Positions 12,449 to 22,500 of a stretch of DNA of 64,000 nt are shown here, piece by piece (within the stretch, counting starts at the first letter, position 1; every line of letters begins with the position of its first letter). The DNA lies in NCBI GenBank assembly GCA_004802725.1, contig SGPM01000126.1:1-64000 (forward strand). The letters run 5' to 3'. This DNA is from Antrodiella citrinella (Eukaryota > Basidiomycota > Agaricomycetes > Polyporales > Steccherinaceae). Under the pieces are notes generated by a model. It was not told where the DNA came from. It saw only the letters and a list, made by a program, of their open reading frames with translations, and did not search any database. Both the position numbers and the translations under genes were made by a program.

Positions 12449-13401
12449 CTAAGCATCGCTGGTGCCAACCACGTCCGCTCCGGGAAGCAGCCATCTGAAC
12501 GTGATACTGACACGAACAGACCTCGGGATCCTCTTACCTACGCCCGCAGATCCACCCTCGGAGGAAGTATCGTCGGGATCCAGACCGGCCTCCACCCAAT
12601 CCTCCATCCGTTTCTCAATCTCATGCGTCCACTCATACCTCGCCTCCTCCGTCATCACATACACACTCCCACTCGGCAAATATACGTCCCACTCCTTCTG
12701 TTTCTGCGCATCCCCGTGATGATCGTCGTCTAAATCCAAGTCGTCGTCGTACTCGACCTTTCGGAAGCGCATGACACACCCGCTTCCCATGCTGACACCG
12801 ATGATCCCGTCTCCGAATCGGTCAAGGAGGTCGACGTGCGGTGTGATGCCTTCTCCGGGGAGGTAGTGGTTGATGATGACCTGTCGGGCGAATGCGGTCC
12901 CGGATGGGGATGGAAAGAGGAGGGCGTGGGTCTTGGATGGGAGGACAGGCCTCAGGGACGTTGAGAGCGTTGAGAGGAGGTCGGTGAGGAACGATGGTAA
13001 TGTTGAGTTCAGGCCGGTGGGTTCCAAGCCTACGCGATCTGGATTCAGGTCAAGATGAGCAGGAAAACAATCTTACTTTGAGCATGTCCTAGTCGGTCCG
13101 CACGCTCGAATAGCATGACTTGGTTGACGTTGTTTGCTTGGAAGTATGTTGCAATGCATTTCTGCATTACGACCTCGACGAGCTTCAGCGGGAGCAGGAC
13201 GTCAGGTCTGAAGTAGAGCCCTGGAATTGGAGGGCCTATGAGTCTGGCAGGTTTACAATCAGAAGTACTTGTAGGATCCTCTCTAGACATCCCGGTATCG
13301 GTAGCTTCTGTGTCTTCAACTGGGTCCTCAAATAACGAGTCCAGATCAGAACTGGAGGGTACATCTATGTCCAGGTCGTCGTATCCACCATGAGTATCCA
13401 T
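12449..13401 (-). CDS. AlkB-like 2-oxoglutarate/Fe(II) dioxygenase
   Basis: Two exons (13401-13077, 13038-12449) give 304 residues. The N-terminal third is acidic and low complexity. The catalytic fold follows: INHYLPGEGITPHVD carries the metal-binding H176 and D178, the strand GDGIIGVSMGSGCVMRF is the usual AlkB hairpin, H247 (WTHEI) is the second metal histidine, and RVSITFR (R284, R290) binds 2-oxoglutarate. This order matches ALKBH6/ALKBH8-type eukaryotic proteins, which act on RNA or protein rather than on damaged DNA. The substrate cannot be assigned here. The start was chosen at MDTHGG because a good donor/acceptor pair (GTAAGT at ~13453, TGTAG just before the ATG) suggests a leader intron. 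An Asp-rich insert (residues ~205-215) lies between the two metal-ligand segments. Confidence 0.85.
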
Positions 13402-13620
13402 TCTACAGACAACGTTCAGCATCGAAACCTGCATCCCCCAGGGTACTTACATATGATCAGAGTGTGATATCAGATATTCAGAGTGCCAAGTTGAAGTAGC
13501 AGACGTCTGGTAAGTACAGAATTTTGACAGCGACTGGCACTGGCAAACTCCCATGCCGTTGCCTTATCGAGACGCGTTCCTGACGTAAGCAACTCTCCTC
13601 TTAAACTCAACCACGACGAT

Positions 13621-13665
13621 CTCAACGACCTCAACGACCTCGACGACCTCGACGACCTCGACAGC
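13621..13665 (+). repeat. Nine-base tandem repeat in SAP18 leader
   Basis: Five consecutive 9-mers (CTCAACGAC twice, CTCGACGAC twice, CTCGACAGC once) end 12 bases before the SAP18 ATG. The units lie in the probable 5' leader. Confidence 0.8.
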
Positions 13666-13677
13666 GACCGACGAACG

Positions 13678-14675
13678 ATGACAGAGTCAGTATCTACCCG
13701 AAGATCCGTTGTTGACAGAGAGAAGGTATGTGATACGAGAATGTTGGTCTTGCGTCCTACTAAATACTATTTGTCGACCATGATTAGACTGCACCCTTTC
13801 TCATCCGTGCTTTCCTCAAAATTGGGAACTTCCACCGTCTGTCTCAGTTTGAAGATGGAAATCTGCCGACAGCAGACGAGCAGCAGATATTCACATGGTA
13901 CATCTTTCTACAGACACTCGTGAAATCCATGTTGACACCACTGTTCAGGAAAGACGCAACCCTCCGCGAAGTTCTGACTTCGTTGCGTGATATCGCGCCT
14001 CACACCACCGAATACCGTCACCCTCTCGCTCGCTATGCGTTCCGTGCAATATATGCCGATGCCGCCAACCGCGGGGCCTGTGCTCAGAAAGAGCTAGGTC
14101 TCATCTACTCGCGCGACATCCTCGGCGAGCCAGGGACGTTGACTGCAGCGGCTCCTCGTCTCCTGCGTGACGATGAAGAATTACTTGGACTAGCAGCCGC
14201 AGGAGATGCAGAAGACGGAGATAAGGCAAGGGAGGAAAGGACGCTGGAAGAGCTGAGGTTCGTTCCAGGGGATTACCTCTGCGTCATGGTGGTTCTTCCC
14301 AAAAGCATCGCTGTTCCGACTGGTCCTGCGGGCGAATTGAGCATCAAAGGAGCGGTCGTTGCGGCGAACGGTGCGAATGCGAGAGGGCGTGGTGATGGCG
14401 GATGGGGTGGCAGCCTCGCAGCTTCCTCAGCTACATTCGGTGCGGGTAGGGGAGGCGGAGGTGGACATTGGCGAGGCGAGTCTAACGCACCGAGTAGCCT
14501 GTCACGAGGGGGGCGAGGTGGGGGGCGAGGCGAAGTTGGGTCACGAGACAGACGAGTACCTCCTCCGAGGAGAGATTCACCTCCCAGACGAGGTGGTTGG
14601 GGCGACAGAAGGGGTGATAGACGGTCGGACTCCAGGTCCAGAAGCCCAAGACGAAAGAGTTCGAGGTACGATTGA
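13678..14675 (+). CDS. SAP18: SAP18-family protein with RGG/RS tail
   Basis: Three exons (13678-13725, 13788-13897, 13949-14675) encode 294 residues. The N-terminal half is the SAP18 ubiquitin-like fold: VDREK, APFLIRAFLKIGNFHR, the TWKDATLREVL helix and the closing GDYLCVMVV strand. SAP18 is a subunit of Sin3-HDAC co-repressors and of the ASAP/PSAP complexes that join the exon junction complex. Animal SAP18 is about 150 residues. This one continues with a Gly-rich RGG region (~165-245) and ends in an Arg/Ser tail (SRSRSPRR), features of RNA-binding and splicing proteins. That favours an RNA-processing role, as inference. An insert (~residues 103-123) around DDEELLGLAAAGD separates two core strands, as often in fungal versions. 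Confidence 0.85.
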
Positions 14676-15329
14676 GACCGTATCTGCGTTGTTATTGATA
14701 CCTCTATTGTAGTTACTTGTCCTGCTTCAATTCATCCTTGTGCCTTCGTGCTTTCCAATCGCATTTCTTGCCGCGTTATCGCATCTGGTCATGAGTCCAG
14801 TGCAATGCACCTGCACTCACGACGCCAACTTCAGACTCGTTGCCTGAGATACTGGTGACAGACGTGTGCTATCTAGGGCCCTTCCATTCCACTCTGTTGC
14901 TTCCTGTGAATCTTCGTAAGCGTCCTTCTGTTCGAACCTGTCTAATGATCAATTGTTGATAGCAGTTGTAGACGACGCCTAGCTATCGCCAGATTCTCGG
15001 TGAAGCAACCCACTGCTTATCGACCGTGGACCATGGACCACAACTGGAGGCACTGAGCACTGCCAGTGATCATTCGGAACTCAGCCCCCGACGCTGAGCC
15101 ACACTCTGCCGCACTTTGGCCGACTTTGAGTGGGCGCCAGTAGCCATGGATCGTATTTCGTACGCAGGGTTACTATCCGGATTCTTCCGGGTCCCGTCGA
15201 TTGTCAAATCTTCTGTTCGATGATTTATTTTTCTCTGCTGAGTTTGCTCAGGTCTGCCCCCTGCACTCGGGACATGCAAGTTGAGTGATCCTTCCAGGTG
15301 TTCTGGCCCATTTTATTTTCCATGATGGC
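14676..15329. other. Intergenic, nothing recognised
   Basis: This is the 3' flank of SAP18 and upstream region of the aspartic protease. No coding signal stands out. Confidence 0.5.
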
Positions 15330-15336
15330 TATAAAG
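15330..15336 (+). promoter_or_regulatory. TATA box of aspartic protease gene
   Basis: TATAAAG lies 101 bases upstream of the ATG at 15431. No ATG occurs between the two, which supports 15431 as the true start. Confidence 0.55.
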
Positions 15337-15430
15337 ACCGACTCGGCCCACTGGCTATCCACCTTTGTCTTCCACTGCGGTATCGTCCCAGAAGTTTAGA
15401 CATCCTGTACCCCTCCCCGCCATCTACGCC

Positions 15431-17161
15431 ATGGGTGTCATCTATTCCACCGTCAAGTACATCAACGCTCGCAAACGCAAAGCCAAGGATCTCATAACGC
15501 AACAGCAGCTGCACAAGCTCGTCCGTCCTGCACGGTATCCCTCTGGCTCTGACCGACCCTCGTTCTACTCCGCATACGCTCGCGCGGCGCGGCGGTACGG
15601 CTTCGAGACTGGCAAGTACGCTGGGTTCGCGAAGCGAGAGAACAAGGTCGTGAAGGTCAAGAGCCTGAACGACAAGTCCACCAAGCATGAGGTTCCCGCG
15701 GAAGGCATTCAGAACGGTACGTTCGCCATTTGATCAATGTTCACCTCATGTTCAAGACTGACGTCATTTTGTTTTCAGAGTATGTATTTTTGATATCTCC
15801 GGAGATAGACAACAGTCTTGATTTATGACGACGTTTGCGCAGCTCAGAATATGTCGTCCAGGTCAAGATAGGCACGCCTGGCGTCACTCTTAACTTAGAT
15901 TTCGACACTGGATCGTCTGACCTTTGGGTATGGAGGTACGTTCCGTTCCCTCCTTCGATACTTTGTAACAATATGACTGACCCTTGTTCCTGTAGCTCCG
16001 AATTCGCGGGCGCAGCCAGCCACAAGGATCACACCATCTTCGATCCTCGCCGCTCAAAGACCGCCAGGAAGACTCCCTCGACATGGGCGATCTCTTATGG
16101 AGACGGATCATCCGCCTCCGGAGATGTCTACATCGACGCCGTCTCAGTCGCAGGCGTGACCATCCCCAACCAGGCCGTCGAGTTGGCGAGCAAGCTCAGT
16201 GACAGCTTCTTGCAAGATGGCGGTAACGATGGTCTGTTGGGACTGGCGTGGCCAAGCATCAACACTGTCCAGCCCCGGTCTGTGGCGACACCTGTCCAGA
16301 ACATGATCAACCAGAAACTTGTCAAGCTGGTATGTCGAATCTTGCGCATCGTTCCCCGCTGTTATTTATGTTTCGTTCTCTTCGATAGCCCGTTTTCACC
16401 GCGAAGCTTACCCGCGGCAACGAGGCCGGGTTCTACTCGTTCGGTTTCATTGACGAGACCGTCACCTCCGACCCCATCAAGTACACCGAAGTTGACAAGT
16501 ACGTTCTATTTCGGTGTGAATATCTCGCAACCTATCTAATGTATCATTTCTAGCTCGCAAGGATTTTGGCAAGTCGCCTCCGCAAGCTACTCCATCAACG
16601 GCCAAGAAATCGCTCGCAATGGCAACACCGCCATCCTCGATACCGGTACCACTTTGGCTCTGGTGTCCGATGAGGTTGTAGAGGCGATCTACAGTACGTC
16701 TTTGCTTGTGTCTGCGATATGATCACCTCATCCTAATTTCCCTTCGACTTTCAGCTCAGATCAACGGTGCGACCTACGACAACGAACAGGGTGGCTGGAA
16801 GTTCCCTTCGAACGCCACGATCCCCGAGGTAGCGTTCGCCGTCGGTGGCACTTCCTACACCGTCAGTCTTATTCTTCTCCGATACACTTCTGTCATAAGT
16901 ACTGAGACTTTGGTCTCTGCAGATCAACCCCAAGGACTTTGCTTTCGGCTCCGCAGACGAAGGCTACGCCTTCGGTGGTATCCAGAGCCGTGGTGACCTC
17001 AACTTCGACATCTTCGGAGACGTCTTCCTGAAGAACGTCTACGTCGTCTGTGCGTACCCTTCTCCTCTGTCGTCCCTTGTTCCCCCTTACTGACGTGACG
17101 TATGCTATCTCTAGTCAACCAGGGAGAGAAGAAGGTCGGACTCGCCCAGAGAGATGATTGA
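15431..17161 (+). CDS. Pepsin-like aspartic protease (family A1)
   Basis: Inferred exons: 15431-15716, 15779 (one base), 15843-15935, 15996-16329, 16389-16498, 16554-16693, 16755-16861, 16923-17049, 17115-17161, giving 414 residues. A basic prosegment-like region (~1-95) contains [12 protein letters not shown]. The mature enzyme then starts near [12 protein letters not shown]. Catalytic aspartates are D117 ([10 protein letters not shown]) and D304 (ILDTGTTL). The flap is [11 protein letters not shown] and the C-terminal strand is [11 protein letters not shown]. No signal peptide is visible at the first ATG after the TATA box, so the enzyme may be intracellular or use an unconventional route. 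The second exon is odd: perfect acceptor TTGTTTTCAG, a single A, then perfect donor GTATGT. That single base restores the frame and creates Asp in QNDSEYV. Confidence 0.88.
15779..15779 (+). other. Candidate one-nucleotide exon
   Basis: The base lies between introns 15717-15778 (62 bases) and 15780-15842 (63 bases), both of normal length for this genome and both with strong splice signals. One alternative is a single 118-base-type intron using a weak donor GTTCGC at 15721, which gives QNGTSEYV. A second is a stwintron. Confidence 0.5.
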
Positions 17162-17639
17162 TTGATCTTGTTACGGGTTTCAGACTATTGATTGAGATTT
17201 CGGGCACATCACATCCTTATGCTACTGTATATACCCCGCAACTACGAGAGGTACACGCTATTGCTTTATACTAAGTCTGATACGAGATACGAGAAATAGA
17301 GGAGATGTCGCAGCATGATCGCTCCAGATGACCATAGCTACACAAGTACATGTTCAAGTTCAAGGTGGGGAAGGAGTACATGGACCAGACCTCGTTTCCT
17401 TTGGTTCCTACTACACAGCTACCGCATGTGAGGCTTATCTGCACACAAGCAATGACTTCTCTGCCAACGTTGAAAATCTTCCTGACGGGAGGTTATACAC
17501 AACACACTTGATCCTGCGCTTCTGCCGCTACTTTCATACCGTGTGCACTCATGCCACCTCACGTCTCTTAGGCACTGTCTTTGCTTCCTCGACCCTCGTC
17601 GGCTCTTACTACGCTGCTGTACTCCCATAGACACCGTCA
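17162..17639. other. 3' flank of aspartic protease, nothing recognised
   Basis: Only short open frames without domains are present here. Confidence 0.45.
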
Positions 17640-18424
17640 TTAAAACAGTTCAACGTTCAAGTGGCCACGTCTTCCCTCATCAATCCCGCCACCCGTTGTC
17701 CCAAACATATCTCTCCTCGACATGAAAGACACAATCTCTATCTCAGATGTCACCGCGGGCGTACGAGGGATGAAACTTGTCTCTATCCCAGACGCTTGTG
17801 TGGAGGACCTTATGAGGTTGCAACGGGGAGGCAGTCGAAGAACTTGTTTGATTGGGACGGTGGGGATTCCGATTCAGACTCTGACGAGCTGCCTGACTTG
17901 CCCAACCCCAAAGATATGAGCGTAGAGGAGTACGAAAGAGTGAGCCGTCACCTTATGCGTCAGCCTTCCTCGTATTGACCATGGCAACGTCCCAGTTGTT
18001 GATCCTGCATGCAATGCCGTATTCGCAAGTCTTTGACGAGCTCCTCGCAGAATACAAACCCACTCCAGAGAACCCCAATCCAAAGAAGCTGGTATCCTGT
18101 TCCTGCTTCCGCTCTTTACGAATACGCAGGATGGGCAGGCCTTGCCACCTATGTCGTCTGTGGACAGAACAAGACACCGCGCTTCTCCTGTCGAGCTGTA
18201 GCTGTCGAGCTGTCGAGCTCCTCAGCAAGCATTGCGATTACAAGCTTGGTTTGGCTCAGGCTGTCCCCCACCTTCGGTTCTCCAGTCGCGACTTCATCAT
18301 CTCGATGTGCAATAACTACAATTACCGGACAGGCATTATCGACCTCGAGCGTGCGAACAACATGACAGATTTCATCCAATCTGAGCTAGAGCTGAACGTC
18401 GAGACTCGAGCAATCCAAGTCTAG
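17640..18424 (+). other. Unresolved coding-like fragments
   Basis: Several short plus-strand frames have protein-like composition but do not join into one clear gene. They include a segment starting MKDTISISDVTAGVRGMK (17722), an acidic segment with DSDSDSDELPDLPNPKDM followed by SVEEYERVSRHLM (~17850-17978), a segment ending LLAEYKPTPENPNPKKL (17975-18091), and a last segment with DFIISMCNNYNYRTGIIDL up to a stop at 18424. Plausible donors such as GTATCC after PKKL exist. This could be an uncharacterised gene with many short exons or a decayed one; I cannot decide. No family is recognised. Confidence 0.25.
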
Positions 18425-19555
18425 ATGGTTCTTCATCAACCAGACTTGCGGCTTCTCTTGATTCAAGATTGATGGTAAGCGGTCTACACCATTAATGCCC
18501 ATTCGTATTTAATCTCATATCTTGCGCAGAAACTGCTGTTCATTCGTCGCAATCCTTCCACTCCGACCCTTGGCACGCAGCGCCGTCATGCTATTCATGC
18601 TTGCCATGCCTTTCCTTGTGTGTTTTGTGCAGTGGTTCAGAAACACAATATCACATGATTGTATCTACACTTATTGTCGCAATGCCAATGTCAAAATGAT
18701 ACGCGTTTTTCTTGTGCTGTCATTGCAGACATTCTGCTCGATGGCCAGTTTCAAGTTGAGTGTCACGAGCAGTCGAGGCACGGTCGTGACGTCGTTGTCG
18801 CGCGTGACCCTAGTACGCGTCCGAGTCACCGCGTTGATCATTTCATTTCTCTTCTACTCAACGCCAATCTCCTTGTTAGATCAAGAATACATGGTTTTGA
18901 AGTTCTACATGTGGACATCAGTCATCTAGGTCATGTCCTCGTACACCCGGACCTCGCAGAGTCGCAGTAGCCCACCGCCACAACACATAGCATCTTCAAT
19001 CCGTACCTTGAGCTAAGAAAAACCGTGACGATGTATACACCAGCGGATATGTGTGAGTCACTCCCCGATAGTCGCATAACGCAACAGGACATACGTGAAA
19101 ATCCACGCATGTCCCGACTAGACCTGACTCCCCCGCACACCCTCCTCCCAGCGATCCAGCGGTCTCTTTAGCTCCGAGCATCTGGGGGTCGATGAGTAGA
19201 TTCATAAAATATAAAGATTGAGGGTAATAGCGGTAGTGGTTGTCGAGATATAATTCGCGCACGCTCGAGCTGGTTTTTGTGCATTAAAAATGGTTTACAC
19301 GCGTAGAAGCGTCTACGACAGGACTTTTGCAAACGGCAGTAAATCGCGCAGTTGTGTGGCGGTAGCTGTTTGGAAAGTGTTCGATATAGTCTGTTCGCCG
19401 GAGGAAACCAAACTCTCATTTTCTTACAGTAAGATACGTCTAGATGAATACGAGTACAAATCCCAATCAACACTTGAAGACATTTTTTGAAACCATGAAT
19501 GCGTCCAAGCCCAAGTAATGATACAACCTTCCACGACAAATGAGAATTGAGAATG
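18425..19555. other. Intergenic, nothing recognised
   Basis: Over 1.1 kb, including the 3' flank of sacsin-like copy B. The open frames here are short and without domain similarity. Confidence 0.45.
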
Positions 19556-22500
19556 TTAGAGCGCATGAGCGTTGTCTATGCGGAACCGATCACATGCGGC
19601 GATCAACATCGTCGCTCGATAAGTCGTGCCAACTTTTCTGACTAGAGGGAGGAGTGAGTCACGATGTGATTTGAAACAATAACAATCATCAATGACATAC
19701 GCTCTGCATGAGTCCCAAGCGATATTGTAGGTATGAGTTGATGTTCCACAGACTTGAAGAGCTCGGGGAGGTTCCAGCGGTCAGAAAGCTCAAGCAGCCC
19801 GAGTAGGACCTCCTGAGAGTCCAACTCCTCGATGGAGCCCAGGTAAATGTAATCTAAAAGTTGGAGATGTCAGATGGTTGTTCCGGACATAGCAAGACGA
19901 AGAAGAATACGCACCCAGTGCCTGACGCAAGACATTCGAATGTTCCTCCACTTGGACTAGTCCGGCACCCTCCCGCCACTCGTGATCAAACATACCCTTG
20001 AAATGCACCGCTGAGGCTGCTAGAATGGCACGATGGGCGGGAAATTTCACTTCATCGGTGGATTGGAGCACGACGTCCGTAAGCCTCTGCTCTTCCCGTT
20101 GCTTGTTCAGCTCGGTCCGAAGTGCTACAAGGACTTCGACAGTGGGGGACAACTTTAACGCCGGACGGACAGCCTGTTTGATCTCTTTTGCTCCGACAGC
20201 GAGGAGCAACTCCTTGAAAGGCATAAGAAACGCCCGAGCATATCGCCAGTTCCCTTCGTCGTGGCCGTTGAAAAGAATTTGCTGAGCTGGGGTGAACCTC
20301 CACCTCGAAGCCGTGTCGTCCACATTCAGGAAGAGAAGTTCATTCTTGCACCCAAGCAAGGTCNCCTGACAATCGTCCCTATGCGTCATAAGCCAGCGAT
20401 AGGTCTCNGTCAAGTCAGACAGTACGTCCGGGTTGTTGGGATGGTCATCAGAGATCATCACAAGTTTGCGTAGGTGCTCGACCTGCCCACAAGGACATGA
20501 GTAACGTACTAATCCAAAGACAATGGTACTCACCACTTCCTGCGCGGTCGGAACGCCAAACTCCAAGTTGGACAAGAGAAGCCGTTCGCTGGGAGCAACC
20601 CGAGCGAGCGCCCTTTGCGTCCACGCCACAGCTTCAAGNTCTGGACGGAGGATCTGGGCTGGAGAGACGATCGCAGGAAGCTGGGCCGCGTACTGCTCTG
20701 GAGCAAAGNCAGAATTCTGATAACGACGCCGCACGTCGTCCCGAGGTATGAACCTAAATTCATCGAGTTGTCTCCAGTGGTGCGTGTCATGGAGTACGGT
20801 CTGCCAGAGGTTGTCGTTGTAGTGAGCGTAGGCGGCATCGGCACGAGCCAAAGAGTGAGCAGTCGTATCAAAGTGCACGGCTCTGGTACATTCTTTGAAG
20901 TTCGAGAAATCGAGGACACAATTCAGACCAGATATTCTGGGGCATGATTCCAATGGTCCTCTGAGGGTACGATGTGGGAAGCGGTCGCTGTGATCACCAA
21001 AGATAGTGCGGAAGAAGGGATTCGTGGTGGCGTAGAGGGTACTGACCAGGACCAGGATGCCGCTGGTATTATATGCTTTCATGATAACGCCAGGTTGAGA
21101 ACAACGAGATAGGACAGCTTCCAGCAACCTGCCGTAATTCTCGATGATTGCATCGTCTGCCAACTGCTGTGGTATGTCAAGAGAATTCAAGAGGCTTTGG
21201 ATTGTGACAGATTCATTCCGCAGAATCACCTGGAGACGATCGTCATGATCTGCGTACGCCATCGTCCGTTCCAAAAACCTGCTGGCGGAAACCAAGGTCA
21301 CACCAGGTGGTAGCATCCTGAGTGTAGGATCTGCTGCCGAAACAAATACAGTCCTTCCTTCCTTCCTAGCTGCCCATATAGGTAGCTGAAGGACGACTGC
21401 ATGATGCTGGACGGTGATATCATCTTTGTATTTCTTCCTTCCTATGCGGATGCGCTCCAACTTGAACAATGACCGTATGCGCCAGAGACAGAAGGAGGAG
21501 AACCGACGTTGATCTTCAGCGACCACCTTCGTGAGGTACAATTGCGTCCAGGGATGACCGAGACTTTCAAGAAAAGAGAGGATGTTCTCAAAATCGAGCA
21601 AGACCGAAGGAATAGCTTTCACCTCCCGACGCATGGCAGCAGGGTAATCCTCGGTAAAGAGAATCATAGTGGCGCCGAGCTTCTTCATGACGGGGCCCAA
21701 CCACGACAATTCGTCTGCGCTTGGTCTGTAAGCGAGAACATGCGGCCTATGACACTGATCTAGCGAAACATACTCCCCGCCGCGTTCCGTTGGCACGAGG
21801 GGAAAAGAGGAGACCAGTTTGATATCGATGCCTAAGCCGTCGAACTGTTCCCAAAAGTTGCGAATCCACGCTTGTTGCGAAACATTCAGTCTGATAGTCC
21901 CACCGGAAGGAAGAATGTCCCTTATCAGGCTGACCGCGCTATCTCCGGAGAAATCTTGTACGTTAAACGCCTCTTGATCTATCAGCTGCCTACAGTTGAT
22001 AGAGCGATGAACGAATCGACCCGCTGGAAACAACGGCCAGGGCTGCCAGCGACTCGGACGGATTGCTGCAATGGCGAAAAAGGGCGGGTCAGAGGTGGTC
22101 TTGATGGTGCCCAAGGTATCATCCGCAAGCAGGAGAACAGGTAGCCCTAGCAAAGCATCTGATGAACCCTGCAGTAAACGTCCCAGTAGACTATTGAGAT
22201 CCTCGGCTTCAAACTCTTTCTTCGACCACGCAGTGTTGAACCCAGCAGTGTTTCTAGCGATAAGATCGCATAGAGCCTCGGGCTCGACCTTCTTGACGCC
22301 GGTGACGAGAGCCTTCAGTCGCAGCTGTTTTGACAGTTTGACAAACATCTGAGGTTTGAGGGACTTGATGACCTTCTTCACTCCTACACTCTCGGTACCC
22401 AGGAAGATAGACTCAGCAGGCGACAGCTTCTTGCCCGTCATGGAAAGGCAGAACTTGCGGGGTGAGGGGGCAAAGTGATTTGCATAGAAGCTATCGACGA

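Noticed and set aside
13621..13665. Nine-base tandem repeat as a CRISPR-like or regulatory array
   Set aside because: Five short perfect-to-near-perfect units without spacers next to an ATG; an ordinary minisatellite in a leader.
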